Shown: positions 17,988 to 27,234, counted from the first letter of the stretch. The stretch: 64,000 bases of DNA from Thermoanaerobacter kivui (GCF_000763575.1 NZ_CP009170.1:1203501-1267500); one strand, 5' to 3'. The notes: a model not told the origin generated them from the sequence alone. Program-made: numbers and translations.

Positions 17988-19264
17988 ATAAAACCTTTTT
18001 CATAGAGGTTATTTAAAGCGACAGCTATTGCGAGTTTTACCTGAGGATAAGTAAGACCTCCTTGAACATAAGCGATATAAGGCTCTCTTATAGGAGCATC
18101 TGCACTTAATTCTATTGACGAACCTTGAATAAATCCTCCTGCTGCCATTATCACTTTGTCTTGGTATCCTGGCATGTCCCAGGGCTCAGGAATTACATGA
18201 GAATCCACAGGAGAGCCCATTTGTATTCCTTGAATAAAGGTGATCAATTCTTGTGGGTTTTTAAACTTTACTGCCTGTACTATATCTGTTCTTTCTTCGT
18301 CGTATGTTGGAGTAACTTCATAACCTAACTCTGCCATCACTTTAGACAATAAAACAGCTCCTTTTAGTGCTTGTCCTACTACTTGCGGTGCGAAAAACAG
18401 CCCCTGCAAAATTAGTCTGTTTAAGCCTAAAGAAGGCCCTACTTCTTTCCCTATGCCAGGGGCATATAATCTGTAAGAAGCATTTTCCACTAATTCTTTT
18501 TTCCCTACTACGTAGCCTCCTGTAGGTGCTATTCCCCCACCTATGTTTTTAATGAGAGAACCTGCAACAATGTCAGCTCCTGCTTCTATCGGCTCTTTTG
18601 TTTCTGTGAACTCTCCATAGCAATTATCTACAAATACTATTACATCTTCTTTAACACTTTTAATTTCGCGAATGGTTTTTTTTATATCTTCTATTTTTAA
18701 GGATTTTCTGTAGTCATAGCCTTTAGAACGCTGTATCAACACCATTTTAGTTTTTTGAGATACTGCCTTTTTTACATTTTCTATGTCAATTTCTCCATCA
18801 TTAATGAGGGGGACTTCTTCGTATATAACGCCATAGTCTTTTAGACTCCCCCTCCCCTTCCCTTTTATGCCTATTATCTCTTCTAAAGTATCATAAGGTC
18901 TACCACAAGCCGATATTAGCTCTTCATTTGGCTTTAAATTTGAGAATAGGCATAATGATATTGCATGAGTTCCAGAAACGATTTGAGGCCTTACTAAGGC
19001 GTCCTCTGCGCCAAAAATACCGGCATATATCTTTTCAATTGTTTCTCTTCCTATATCTCCATACCCATAGCCTGTTGTGCCGTTAAAATGAATGTCACTC
19101 AGTTTATTTTTTTGAAAATGGTATAAAACTTTATACTGGTTGTATTCAACAATTTTATCTATTTTTTTAAAAACTTCAAGACACTTATTTTCTGCCTTTT
19201 CTAATAAATCAATTATATTTCCGTGAATTTTGAAATTGTCTTGTAAAAATTTTTTTGCCTCCAT
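17975..19264 (-). CDS. Methionine gamma-lyase-like PLP enzyme (YnbB family)
   Basis: 429 residues; a PLP-dependent fold-type I protein of the family once called aluminium-resistance protein (B. subtilis YnbB). The probable PLP lysine is in AGSLIKNIGGG, with VFVDNCYGEF supplying the Asp that contacts the pyridine nitrogen; RPQIVSGTHAISL is the phosphate-loop region. The true substrate of these proteins is not settled; a cystathionine or methionine lyase activity is inferred from fold. It sits four bases after spoVK, the same pairing as spoVK-ynbB in B. subtilis. Confidence 0.88.
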   Translation of the reverse strand: MEAKKFLQDNFKIHGNIIDLLEKAENKCLEVFKKIDKIVEYNQYKVLYHFQKNKLSDIHFNGTTGYGYGDIGRETIEKIYAGIFGAEDALVRPQIVSGTHAISLCLFSNLKPNEELISACGRPYDTLEEIIGIKGKGRGSLKDYGVIYEEVPLINDGEIDIENVKKAVSQKTKMVLIQRSKGYDYRKSLKIEDIKKTIREIKSVKEDVIVFVDNCYGEFTETKEPIEAGADIVAGSLIKNIGGGIAPTGGYVVGKKELVENASYRLYAPGIGKEVGPSLGLNRLILQGLFFAPQVVGQALKGAVLLSKVMAELGYEVTPTYDEERTDIVQAVKFKNPQELITFIQGIQMGSPVDSHVIPEPWDMPGYQDKVIMAAGGFIQGSSIELSADAPIREPYIAYVQGGLTYPQVKLAIAVALNNLYEKGFIKMK

Positions 19265-19268
19265 ATTT

Positions 19269-20165
19269 TCAGTCCTCTCTAATATCTATACTGTCTATTG
19301 TGATCAAGTCTTCTTTGGTTATGTTAGCTTTATTCAAAACCCTTACTGCATGCTTTCTTATAGCTCTTTCTATAATATTTCTTACAAGCCTTGCATTACC
19401 CATTTCTCTTGAATTGTCATCGTAAATTAAAAACTTCATCAGCTTCTTTTTTGCACTTTCTGTAAGTTTATACTGTCTGCTTTTGACCATTACCTCAGCA
19501 ATTTGTAGAAGTTCGTCCACAGTATAGTCTGGAAAATCTATTTGTATAGGAAATCTTGAGTGAAGTCCTGGATTTGTGCTCAAAAAATACTCCATTTCGT
19601 GTTTATAACCTGCCAATATTAGAATAAATTTATTTCTGTTATCCTCCATTTCTTTGACAAGAGTATCGATGGCTTCTTTTCCAAAATCTTTTTCACCACC
19701 TCTTGCCAAAGAATATGCCTCATCTACAAATAGGATGCCTCCTAATGCTTTTTTGACATTTTCGCGAACTCTATGGGCAGTATGTCCTATATATTCTCCT
19801 ACTAAATCTGCTCTTTCAACTTCTACAACATGGCCTTTTTCTAATACCCCTATGCTTTTTAAAAGTTTTCCAAGGATTCTTGCTACGGTTGTCTTTCCAG
19901 TACCTGGATTTCCCTTAAATATCATATGTAACACAATAGGATCTGTTGACAAGCCTTCTTTTTTGCGCCTTATTTGAAGTTGTGAAAGAGCGTAAAGTTC
20001 ACGGATAATCTCTTTAACTTTGTTAAGTCCAATTAAAGAGTTTAGTTCTTTTAAAGCTTCTTCTTGCAGTGCTTTGTTATCAATTTGCTGAAAGTTTTCT
20101 ACTGCTTTATCTTCTGATTTTTTTTCTAATCTGTATCCATCAAAAAATACAGGCCATATCCCCAT
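19269..20165 (-). CDS. spoVK: AAA+ ATPase, stage V sporulation protein K-like (CbxX/CfxQ family)
   Basis: 298 residues. Walker A GNPGTGKTTVARILG, Walker B GGILFVDEAYSLA, sensor-type ILILAGY and the arginine-finger region NPGLHSRFP are all visible; the N-terminal LNSLIGLNKVKEIIREL is typical of SpoVK and CbxX. SpoVK is needed for spore maturation in B. subtilis, where the gene also lies near hfq and next to ynbB; here hfq is 4 kb away. The open frame begins at TTG 20180, but ATG 20165 has the better upstream sequence, though the Shine-Dalgarno is poor. The start region is part of an inverted repeat (20172-20216). Confidence 0.9.
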   Translation of the reverse strand: MGIWPVFFDGYRLEKKSEDKAVENFQQIDNKALQEEALKELNSLIGLNKVKEIIRELYALSQLQIRRKKEGLSTDPIVLHMIFKGNPGTGKTTVARILGKLLKSIGVLEKGHVVEVERADLVGEYIGHTAHRVRENVKKALGGILFVDEAYSLARGGEKDFGKEAIDTLVKEMEDNRNKFILILAGYKHEMEYFLSTNPGLHSRFPIQIDFPDYTVDELLQIAEVMVKSRQYKLTESAKKKLMKFLIYDDNSREMGNARLVRNIIERAIRKHAVRVLNKANITKEDLITIDSIDIRED

Positions 20166-20171
20166 ACAACC

Positions 20172-20216
20172 ACATCCCAATACTATTTTTGTTTTTATTT
20201 TATGATATTGGGATGT
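20172..20216 (-). promoter_or_regulatory. Inverted repeat in the spoVK leader
   Basis: Arms ACATCCCAATA and TATTGGGATGT with a 23-base AT-rich loop. On the - strand the downstream arm contains GGGATG, the only purine-rich element before the spoVK ATG, so folding would hide it. The loop contains CATAAAATA, which fits a late mother-cell sigma -10 pattern (CATAnnnTA); that assignment is weak. Confidence 0.4.
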
Positions 20217-20232
20217 AAAAAGTGAATAAAAT

Positions 20233-21657
20233 TTACACTTCTACTTTTGCTTCTATCCCCTCATCTTTAAAATCTGACAAAATGGGGTTTACAACCTCTT
20301 TAACAAATTCTTCTGTTTGGCTTATAGCTCTTCCAGTGAATTTTACAGGGTCAACTAGTTTTTTAATCTCCTCTTCTGAAAGCTTAAACCTTTCGTCATT
20401 TTGTATATAATATAGCAGTTTATTTTCTTCTCCATTTTTAACTTCTTCTGCTGCCCTTAGAGAGTACACTCTTATGGCTTCATGTAACTCTTGTCTGTCT
20501 CCACCTTTAAGTACAGCTTCCATTAAAATCTTTTCTGTAGCCATAAAAGGCAATTCCTTCATCACATTTTTTTCAATCACTTTTTTATTTACTTTTAAAC
20601 CAGACGCAATGTTTATATAGAGATTTAATATAGCGTCTGTCGCAAGAAACATTTCAGGAATTACAATTCGCCTGTTGGCAGAATCGTCCAATGTCCTTTC
20701 AAACCATTGAGCAGAAGAAGTAATCGCAGAATTGAGCAATGTCACAATAACATATCTGCTTAGAGCTGCCATTCTTTCACTTCTCATGGGATTTCTTTTA
20801 TAGGCCATAGCAGAAGACCCTATTTGTTTTTCCTCAAAAGGCTCTTCAATTTCTCTTAAATGTTGCAACAATCTTATGTCATTGCTGAACTTGTGAGCAC
20901 TTTGGGCAATACCGCTTAACACAGACAAAAGCATGAAGTCGTATTTTCTTGTATAAGTTTGCCCAGTGACATCAAATGACTTTTTATATCCCATCTTTTC
21001 TACTACTAATCTGTCCAATTCCTTAACTTTTTCTTCATCTCCATTAAAGAGCTCCATAAAACTCGCTTGCGTGCCAGTGGTACCTTTTACTCCCCTTAAA
21101 GTTATGTTTTCGGTTCTGTATCTTAAATCTTTCAAATCGAGAATTAAATCCTGTATCCAAAGGCAAGCTCTTTTTCCCACTGTGGTAAGTTGAGCCGGTT
21201 GAAAGTGGGTATAACCTAAAGTAGGTAAATCTTTATATTTTAAGGCGAAGTCAGATAGAACTTTTATTACCTTAAGAAGCTTCTTTTCAATTAATTTAAA
21301 GGCTTTATCCATCAAAATAATGTCAGTATTGTCATCTACAAAAGCGGAAGTAGCTCCTAAATGAATTATAGGCTTTGCTTTTGGGCACAAAAGTCCGTAG
21401 GCATGTATGTGAGCCATTACATCATGTCTAAACTCTTTTTCAAACTTTTCTGCGTCTTCATAATTTATGTTGTCTATGTTATCTTCCATTTCTTTGATCT
21501 GTTCATCTGTAATATTAACGCCTAATTCTTTTTGGCTTTTTGCCAAAGCTACCCATAACTTTCTCCAGGTTTTAAATTTTTCATCATCAGAAAATATTTG
21601 AGCCATTTCTTTACTAGCATATCTTGTTATTAATGGATTTTGATAAGTATCTCGCAT
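20233..21657 (-). CDS. purB: Adenylosuccinate lyase
   Basis: 474 residues; fumarase/aspartase superfamily enzyme that releases fumarate from SAICAR and from adenylosuccinate in purine synthesis. The superfamily signature [17 protein letters not shown] is present at about residues 283-299, with [14 protein letters not shown] and [15 protein letters not shown] as the other two active-site regions. Length matches the longer clostridial PurB form. AGGAGG precedes the ATG. It is separated from aspB by 13 bases, so aspB-purB is an operon linking aspartate supply with its use in purine synthesis; no other pur gene is near. Confidence 0.95.
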   Translation of the reverse strand: MRDTYQNPLITRYASKEMAQIFSDDEKFKTWRKLWVALAKSQKELGVNITDEQIKEMEDNIDNINYEDAEKFEKEFRHDVMAHIHAYGLLCPKAKPIIHLGATSAFVDDNTDIILMDKAFKLIEKKLLKVIKVLSDFALKYKDLPTLGYTHFQPAQLTTVGKRACLWIQDLILDLKDLRYRTENITLRGVKGTTGTQASFMELFNGDEEKVKELDRLVVEKMGYKKSFDVTGQTYTRKYDFMLLSVLSGIAQSAHKFSNDIRLLQHLREIEEPFEEKQIGSSAMAYKRNPMRSERMAALSRYVIVTLLNSAITSSAQWFERTLDDSANRRIVIPEMFLATDAILNLYINIASGLKVNKKVIEKNVMKELPFMATEKILMEAVLKGGDRQELHEAIRVYSLRAAEEVKNGEENKLLYYIQNDERFKLSEEEIKKLVDPVKFTGRAISQTEEFVKEVVNPILSDFKDEGIEAKVEV

Positions 21658-21670
21658 ATTTACCTCCTGC

Positions 21671-22858
21671 TTATATGTTATTTAAAAATTCTTCAATTCT
21701 GCTTAAACCTTTTTCAATGTTTTCAATTGAAGTAGCATAAGAAATTCTGATGTAATTATCCATTCCAAAAGGCAAAGCTGGAACAACAGCGACATTTGCA
21801 CCTTCAATCAAAGCATTTGCAAAATCTATAGAACCTCTGATAACTTTTCCGTTTATCTCTTTTCCGATGTATTCATCTATATTCACCATTACATAAAAAG
21901 CTCCTTTAGGCTTATTTGATTTCAAGCCTTTTATTTTGTTAATCCTTTCAACCATGTAAATTCTTCTTTTATTAAATTCTTCCGCCATCTTTTTAATAAT
22001 AGTCTCGTCTCCTGATAAAGCAGCTACACTAGCATATTGAGCAATTGAATTAGGGTTTGAAGTGGTATGGCTCTGGATATTTGACATAACTTTTGCGATT
22101 TCGCGGGAAGAAGCTGTATATCCGATTCTCCAACCAGTCATAGCATAGGCTTTAGACATGCCATTTACTACAATAGTCAGTTCTTTAATTTTTTCATTTA
22201 GAGAAGCAATGCTGACATGACTTCCTTCATAGATTAATTTTTCGTATATTTCATCTGAAATCACAAAAATATTTGCTTCTACGATGACTTTTGCAATCTC
22301 CTCTAATTCTTCCTTAGTGTAAACAGAACCTGTAGGATTATTTGGACTGTTTAAGATCAAAGCTTTTGTTTTTTTGGTAATTGAATTTTTTAATTCCTTC
22401 CCTGTAATCTTAAAGTCATTTTCTTCTTTGGTTTTTATAAAAACAGGTTTACCGTTTGCCAGCCTTACCATTTCCGGGTAACTTAGCCAGTAAGGTACAG
22501 GTATGATTACTTCGTCTTCAGGATTTAGGATGGCACAGAGAGCATTGTAAATAGAATGTTTTGCACCGTTTGATACGACGATCTGTTCTGGTTCATATGA
22601 AAGCCTATTATCTCTCAAAAGTTTGGCGCATATTGCTTTTTTTAACTCAATTATACCAGAGGAAGGAGTATATTTTGTATAACCTTTTTTTATAGCATCA
22701 ATTGCAGCATCTTTTATGTAATCCGGAGTGTCAAAATCAGGTTCCCCAACACCAAAGTCTACTACATCGATTCCTTGAGATTTTAATTGTTTTGCTTTTG
22801 CAGTTATTTCTAATGTCATAGAAGAAGTTATTTGCAGAGCATTTTGAGATAAATCCAC
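21671..22858 (-). CDS. aspB: Aspartate aminotransferase (class I, PLP)
   Basis: 395 residues; interconverts aspartate and 2-oxoglutarate with oxaloacetate and glutamate. The PLP lysine is in [16 protein letters not shown], the [14 protein letters not shown] block binds the cofactor, and [12 protein letters not shown] near the N-terminus is typical of the Ib subgroup (Bacillus AspB, Thermus AspAT). The start is GTG at 22858, preceded by GGAGGTG nine bases upstream. It lies just ahead of purB. Confidence 0.93.
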   Translation of the reverse strand: MDLSQNALQITSSMTLEITAKAKQLKSQGIDVVDFGVGEPDFDTPDYIKDAAIDAIKKGYTKYTPSSGIIELKKAICAKLLRDNRLSYEPEQIVVSNGAKHSIYNALCAILNPEDEVIIPVPYWLSYPEMVRLANGKPVFIKTKEENDFKITGKELKNSITKKTKALILNSPNNPTGSVYTKEELEEIAKVIVEANIFVISDEIYEKLIYEGSHVSIASLNEKIKELTIVVNGMSKAYAMTGWRIGYTASSREIAKVMSNIQSHTTSNPNSIAQYASVAALSGDETIIKKMAEEFNKRRIYMVERINKIKGLKSNKPKGAFYVMVNIDEYIGKEINGKVIRGSIDFANALIEGANVAVVPALPFGMDNYIRISYATSIENIEKGLSRIEEFLNNI

Positions 22859-22914
22859 TTTTTACACCTCCATAAAGGCTCGTTAGATATATCACAATTA
22901 CTATTTTAGCTTAA

Positions 22915-23748
22915 TTATTTTGATATTTCTACATTTTTTGCTTTACTTTTTAAAATTTCAACATACTCACACTCAAGTTTGATGGTACCCAAAAGGTCTC
23001 TGCCATCAACTTCTATGCCGTGAAAGTCCGTACCTCCAGTTATAATAAGATTATATTCCTTAGCTTTTTTCAAATATTTTTCTACATCATGACTGGTGTG
23101 CTTAGAATGATAAACTTCTATACCAACCAATCCGTTGTTTACCAGCTCTTTAATAATGGCGTCTTCCTGCAGTAAACCAGGGTGGGCTAGGACGGGAACT
23201 GCGCCATTTTCTAAAATATATTCGATTGCTTTAAAAGGAGTTATTCTATACCTTTCAACATAAGCGGGAGCTCCAACTCCTATGTATTTGTCAAAAGCTT
23301 CTTTAACACTTTCTACATAATTTTTTTTGATCATAGCTCTTGCTATATGAGGTCTTCCTATAAACTTTTCACTTGTAAACTCTAACACATCTTCTTTTGT
23401 AATTTTAATTCCTAATTCGTTTAGTTTTTTTATAATTGCCATAGCTCTGTCGTTTCTCAATTTCTTCATTTCATCCAACTTTTCTGTGAATTTTTGGTCC
23501 CTGTAGTTTATAAAGTATCCTAAAATATGCACCTCTTGCTCTTTATAATAACAATTAAATTCAATACCAGGGATAACCTCAATCTGATATTTGAAAGAAG
23601 CCTCTATAGCCTCTTCAAGTCCCTCTACTGTATCGTGGTCTGTCAATGAAATACAGCTGAGGCCATGTTCTTTTGCTAAGCGAACTACTACAGAAGGTGA
23701 ATTTGTCCCGTCAGAAGCTTTTGAATGCATATGTAAATCTGCAAACAT
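22915..23748 (-). CDS. PHP-domain metal-dependent phosphoesterase (YciV/RNase AM-like)
   Basis: 277 residues. PHP motifs I-IV are visible: ADLHMHSKASDGTNSP, SLTDHDTVEG, VIPGIEFNC and, at the end, TGGTDFHG. The YciV/TrpH family includes 3',5'-nucleotide bisphosphate phosphatases and the 5'-3' exonuclease RNase AM, so a nucleotide or RNA substrate is likely. ATG 23748 gives MFADLHMHS and follows AAAGG by eight bases; the in-frame TTG at 23757 is rejected. It stands between the spoVS terminator and aspB. The exact substrate is not determinable here. Confidence 0.88.
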   Translation of the reverse strand: MFADLHMHSKASDGTNSPSVVVRLAKEHGLSCISLTDHDTVEGLEEAIEASFKYQIEVIPGIEFNCYYKEQEVHILGYFINYRDQKFTEKLDEMKKLRNDRAMAIIKKLNELGIKITKEDVLEFTSEKFIGRPHIARAMIKKNYVESVKEAFDKYIGVGAPAYVERYRITPFKAIEYILENGAVPVLAHPGLLQEDAIIKELVNNGLVGIEVYHSKHTSHDVEKYLKKAKEYNLIITGGTDFHGIEVDGRDLLGTIKLECEYVEILKSKAKNVEISK

Positions 23749-23787
23749 TGCAACCAACCTTTCTTTAATTTTATTTTGTCAACACAA

Positions 23788-23818
23788 TAAAATAACCTGC
23801 AAATGCAGGTTATTTTTT
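23788..23818. terminator. Terminator after spoVS
   Basis: Eleven-bp stem AATAACCTGCA / TGCAGGTTATT with a two-base loop, flanked by A- and T-rich tracts so that it could work in both directions. It touches the spoVS stop codon. Confidence 0.8.
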
Positions 23819-24077
23819 ATCTCGGTTCTACGATTAATTTTATAGCAGTTCTTTCTTCGCCATCTATTTCAATGTCCGTAAAAGCGGGGATGCATATTAA
23901 ATCAATTCCACTAGGAGCCACAAATCCTCTTGCAATTGCAACAGCTTTTACAGCTTGATTTATAGCACCTGCACCTATAGCTTGTACTTCTGCACCTCCA
24001 CGTTCCCTCAATACCCCTGCCAGCGCACCTGCTACAGAATTTGGATTAGACTTTGCTGAAACTTTTAACACTTCCAT
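23817..24077 (-). CDS. spoVS: Stage V sporulation protein S
   Basis: 86 residues, nearly identical in length to B. subtilis SpoVS. Recognised from EVLKVSAKSNPNSVAGALAG, VQAIGAGAINQAVKAVAIARG and the C-terminal ERTAIKLIVEPR. SpoVS is a small Alba-like-fold protein controlled by sigma-H that affects spore coat assembly and septation. A GGGGG-type ribosome binding site precedes the ATG. Order rny-ymdB-spoVS matches B. subtilis, except that an IS element now lies between rny and ymdB. Confidence 0.96.
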   Translation of the reverse strand: MEVLKVSAKSNPNSVAGALAGVLRERGGAEVQAIGAGAINQAVKAVAIARGFVAPSGIDLICIPAFTDIEIDGEERTAIKLIVEPR

Positions 24078-24148
24078 TGTTTTTCCCCCTTAAAAACAAA
24101 TGTTCTTTTCTCTGTTAATATTCTACATTTGTTTTAAAAATCCTTCTT

Positions 24149-24928
24149 TTATGCATAATTTTTATTAATGCGCTTTATGCTATTGCATTTTCCTGTGGCT
24201 TCATCAACAGAAATTACAATGGCGTTTATTTGGGTGGAGCCTTTTGCCACTTCAAACCGTACAGGTATAGAAGATATAAATTTTTTAATAATTAATTCTT
24301 TGTCAATTCCCAATATAGATTCACTGGGTCCAGTCATTCCCACATCCGTAATATAAGCTGTCCCTTGAGGAAGAATTTTTTCGTCTGCTGTTTGCACATG
24401 AGTGTGAGTTCCATATACACAGCTTACTTTTCCATCCAAAAAATATCCCATTGCTATCTTTTCAGAAGTGGCTTCTGCATGAAAATCCACTAATATTGTG
24501 TTTGTTTCTTTTTTTAATTTTTCTATTTCTTCCAAAGCTACGAAAAAAGGATTTCTGTTACAAGGCATAAAAGTAGTACCTTGTAAATTTATAATGCCTA
24601 TTTTAGCATTTCTAAAAGTAAGTACTACAGAGCCTCTGCCAGGAGTACCTTCTAAATAATTGGCAGGCCTTACTATTCTAACTTCTTCATCGATGAATTT
24701 CAGTATTTCTTTTTGGTCCCACACGTGATTTCCCATCGTTAAAGCTAAAATTCCCATTTCAAAAAGCTCATCAGCAACTTTGCGAGTAATGCCATTCCCC
24801 CCTGCAGCATTTTCTCCATTAGCAATGACTGCATCAACACTGTACTCCGAAATCAATTCATTTAAGTGCTCTTTTAATACATTTCTTCCTGGTCTTCCTA
24901 CAATATCTCCAATTATAAGTATATTCAT
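24149..24928 (-). CDS. ymdB: YmdB-type metallophosphoesterase
   Basis: 259 residues. Calcineurin-like motifs: IIGDIVGRPGRN, VIANGENAAGGNG, LTMGNHVWDQKE, VDFHAEATSEKIAMG and GTHTHVQTAD, all of the TIGR00282 family. B. subtilis YmdB hydrolyses 2',3'-cyclic nucleotides and controls the motility/biofilm switch. The ATG is directly preceded by AAGG with almost no spacer, and the transposable element ends only about 12-15 bases upstream, so the native leader has probably been replaced by the insertion. It would normally be cotranscribed with rny. Confidence 0.94.
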   Translation of the reverse strand: MNILIIGDIVGRPGRNVLKEHLNELISEYSVDAVIANGENAAGGNGITRKVADELFEMGILALTMGNHVWDQKEILKFIDEEVRIVRPANYLEGTPGRGSVVLTFRNAKIGIINLQGTTFMPCNRNPFFVALEEIEKLKKETNTILVDFHAEATSEKIAMGYFLDGKVSCVYGTHTHVQTADEKILPQGTAYITDVGMTGPSESILGIDKELIIKKFISSIPVRFEVAKGSTQINAIVISVDEATGKCNSIKRINKNYA

Positions 24929-24942
24929 CCTTAACCTGGTTA

Positions 24943-25075
24943 CCCAAACTGTGCAAAACTGTGCAGTTTGGGCAGCTAGGGTATTTGTAGTCCGCCCTTC
25001 AGACTTTCCCAGCCCCAGCAGGCGGTTTTTGGGAAAGCCATAGCCCCTGCCCCAAGAAGCAGGAACTCACGCCCT
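24943..25075 (-). ncRNA. Probable omega/reRNA at the right end of the IS607 element
   Basis: About 130 bases downstream of the tnpB stop, much richer in G and C than the surroundings, with no ORF. On the - strand it offers nested pairings: CCTGC/GCAGG, CTTTCCCA/TGGGAAAG, CCGCC/GGCGG (possible pseudoknot) and a terminal hairpin CCCAAACTG/CAGTTTGGG at 24943-24972. TnpB systems make a guide RNA from exactly this position, with the guide taken from the flanking DNA. Here the flank is the start of ymdB. Confidence 0.5.
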
Positions 25076-26511
25076 TACGGGTCTCCCCACTTGCCCTGAA
25101 TTAATAATCCTTTCAGGGCAGAGAAGTCTCTTGGCACCTTCTCAGGGGAGAGTGGCGTTACCACCGCTACCTTGAGAACTCGCCAGAAATCATGGGCACT
25201 AAAACTTGTTCCATCCAGAGGTTTTAGTACCCTTCCTGGCTCACTCTCAAGGCTTTGTAAAATTTCTATTGCTTTATTTATCTCTTTTAAGTGTTTTTTC
25301 TTCAACTGCTTGTTCCTGACTGTTTTCTTTACATGCTCTTTTAATTCTTCTAATTCATCTATAGTTAGTGCGTTAAGAAACTTTATATAATTGTCTGGTA
25401 TCTTTTCTTCTCTGCCTAATCCTCTTCTTGCTATTACATAAGCTGCTGCTATGTCTTTTGTTATCATATACTGCGGCGCATATTTTAACATGCCTATTAT
25501 TGAGGTGTAAGAAGGATTGACTTCTATTACTTCTATTCCTTCCTTTTTTGCTAAAATTTTTATCTTTTTTAAAAGGGATTTGTAGCTAAAGTTATGTCTT
25601 ATTCTCCTTGACTTTTTGCCTGAAAAGTCTCCTTTTTCTCCTTTGTTTTTTATGTCTAATTTTTCAATTACTATTGCTTTTCTTTTTTCTTTTGCTATCT
25701 TTACTATCTCATGAGCATACTGCCATCTGAAATACTCTCTTTTATCTGAATTGCCGCTTGCAAGTTCCGGCATCGGTATACTGCCATAGCTTATTAGATT
25801 TCCTTTTTCATCTACCTCTGCCCATGATATGTTGTCCGGATATGCGTTCACATCTATTCCTATGATTCCTTTTTCTTTTGTTATTTTTATTTCTGGATAT
25901 TGTTCTTCAATAGCAAAATAGGCGCATATGCTGCCATTTTTGAGTTTTAGTTCTACAGAGTATGGTATGTTTGATTGGGCAATTTCCTGCAGGAGTTCTT
26001 TTCTTTTTTTATTCTTTTTGTAGCCTGCTTCTATTTTGGCGTATACATATTTTCTTTCCCCTACATTTATCCTTAAGAAAGTGCCGTTTTTTCTTACTTC
26101 TATTCTTGTGTTGAGATTTCCTTTTTTGCTTTTATCCCCTCTTGAATAGAGATTTCCTTTTCTTTTCTCCTGCCACCTAATTTTTAATTTTTTATATGCT
26201 TTACCATTTAAATGATGTTTTTGAAGTTTTCTAAACAGTTTTTTCCCGCCAAAAATGACTTTTCTTGGACTTTTACCTAGTTCTTTCGCAGATTCCAGTG
26301 TACTCCTTGCTTTCATTATTGCATCATCTACATACCTTGAGTTTAAGTCAAATATTCCCTGAAGGTCTCTTTTTAATGTTTTTCTATCATAACCTTCTAG
26401 AAGCCTTTTGTATGCGTATCTTACGCAGGATGACCATCTTCTCATTAAGTCTAATACTATTTGTTTGTCTTGTTGATTTGGAAAAATGAGTTTAGCCTGT
26501 ATCACTATCAT
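25075..26511 (-). CDS. tnpB: TnpB-family RNA-guided nuclease (IS607-associated)
   Basis: 478 residues from ATG 26511; an in-frame GTG at 26523 lies inside the Shine-Dalgarno GAGGTG. RuvC-like residues appear intact: Asp220 in IGIDVNAYPD, Glu283 in AIVIEKLDIK and Asp353 in MITKDIAAAYVIARRG. The protein has only two cysteines (about 29 and 196), so the CxxC zinc finger usually found between RuvC II and III is absent. About 125 residues follow the last RuvC motif, including an Arg/Lys-rich helix. TnpB proteins cut donor DNA under guidance of an RNA from the element's end. The start overlaps tnpA by about 20 bases, so translation is coupled. Confidence 0.9.
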   Translation of the reverse strand: MIVIQAKLIFPNQQDKQIVLDLMRRWSSCVRYAYKRLLEGYDRKTLKRDLQGIFDLNSRYVDDAIMKARSTLESAKELGKSPRKVIFGGKKLFRKLQKHHLNGKAYKKLKIRWQEKRKGNLYSRGDKSKKGNLNTRIEVRKNGTFLRINVGERKYVYAKIEAGYKKNKKRKELLQEIAQSNIPYSVELKLKNGSICAYFAIEEQYPEIKITKEKGIIGIDVNAYPDNISWAEVDEKGNLISYGSIPMPELASGNSDKREYFRWQYAHEIVKIAKEKRKAIVIEKLDIKNKGEKGDFSGKKSRRIRHNFSYKSLLKKIKILAKKEGIEVIEVNPSYTSIIGMLKYAPQYMITKDIAAAYVIARRGLGREEKIPDNYIKFLNALTIDELEELKEHVKKTVRNKQLKKKHLKEINKAIEILQSLESEPGRVLKPLDGTSFSAHDFWRVLKVAVVTPLSPEKVPRDFSALKGLLIQGKWGDP

Positions 26512-27085
26512 GTTTTTTGCCACCTCTTTGTCCGTAAATTCTTGCTGCGAAAGATGTTACTATTGCTATTAAGTCCTCTGCTAGTTCTTTATTTGTATCT
26601 TCTTTATTCTCTTCTCCATTTAAAACTATAAGTTCTACCCCAAAACTTTCCATGAAAAATTTGAGATATTCAAAGCCAAATCTCGCTAGTCTATCAGGAT
26701 ATTCTATTACAACTTTTTCAACCTCTCCTCTTTTTATCTTGTTCAAAAGCTTTAATAAGCCTCTTCTATTTTCATTTACCCCACTTGCTATCTCATGTAT
26801 GACTTCATACTGCCATCCTTTGGAATTAGCGTATTCTTCAAGCCTTCTAATTTGATTCTTAAGATATTCTTCTTGTTTCTTTGTGGACACTCTTGCATAC
26901 AAAACTACTTTAGGTTTTGGTTTTTCTTCAACCATGCCCAGCAGCTTCTCTATATCTTCTTTTTTATACCTTCTGATGCCTTTTGGAGTTCTCACAGGTG
27001 TTATTAATCCTTCCTTTTCCCAGTTTATAAGTGTTCTTCGACTAATTGAGTACATTTCCTTTACTTTTTGCATGCTTAGTAACAT
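26492..27085 (-). CDS. tnpA: IS607-family serine recombinase (transposase TnpA)
   Basis: 197 residues. An N-terminal MerR-type helix-turn-helix (residues 1-50, with ISRRTLINWEKEGLI and GIRRYKKEDIEKLLG) is fused to a serine recombinase catalytic domain. YARVSTKKQEEYLKNQIRRL carries the nucleophilic Ser, and EYPDRLARFGFEYL and SFAARIYGQRGGKK follow. This N-terminal-HTH order is diagnostic of IS607. Such enzymes move the element through a circular intermediate with little target specificity. It reads as intact. A GGGTGAT-type ribosome binding site precedes the ATG. Confidence 0.92.
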   Translation of the reverse strand: MLLSMQKVKEMYSISRRTLINWEKEGLITPVRTPKGIRRYKKEDIEKLLGMVEEKPKPKVVLYARVSTKKQEEYLKNQIRRLEEYANSKGWQYEVIHEIASGVNENRRGLLKLLNKIKRGEVEKVVIEYPDRLARFGFEYLKFFMESFGVELIVLNGEENKEDTNKELAEDLIAIVTSFAARIYGQRGGKKHDSDTG

Positions 27086-27234
27086 TTGTTATCACCCAAT
27101 TAAAATTATACCACTTTGCATGACTATCTTCAACTGTTACCTACCTTCAAAATTAATTTTTACAAATTTATTATTGCACAAAGTCACTAAATAAAACAAT
27201 AGGTTTTGAAAATTTATTCTTAATAAAACTTTTT

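Larger units (their letters stand above)
24930..27150 (-). mobile_element. IS607-family insertion sequence (tnpA, tnpB, structured right end)
   Basis: Contains a MerR-fused serine recombinase and TnpB in the usual IS607 order, plus a GC-rich structured end. The family has no terminal inverted repeats and makes no target duplication, so boundaries are approximate. The right end is between the hairpin at 24943-24972 and the ymdB ATG; the left end is between tnpA (27085) and the rny terminator (27235). A short GTTACC occurs near both ends (24939-24944 and 27136-27141). It separates rny from ymdB. Confidence 0.85.
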
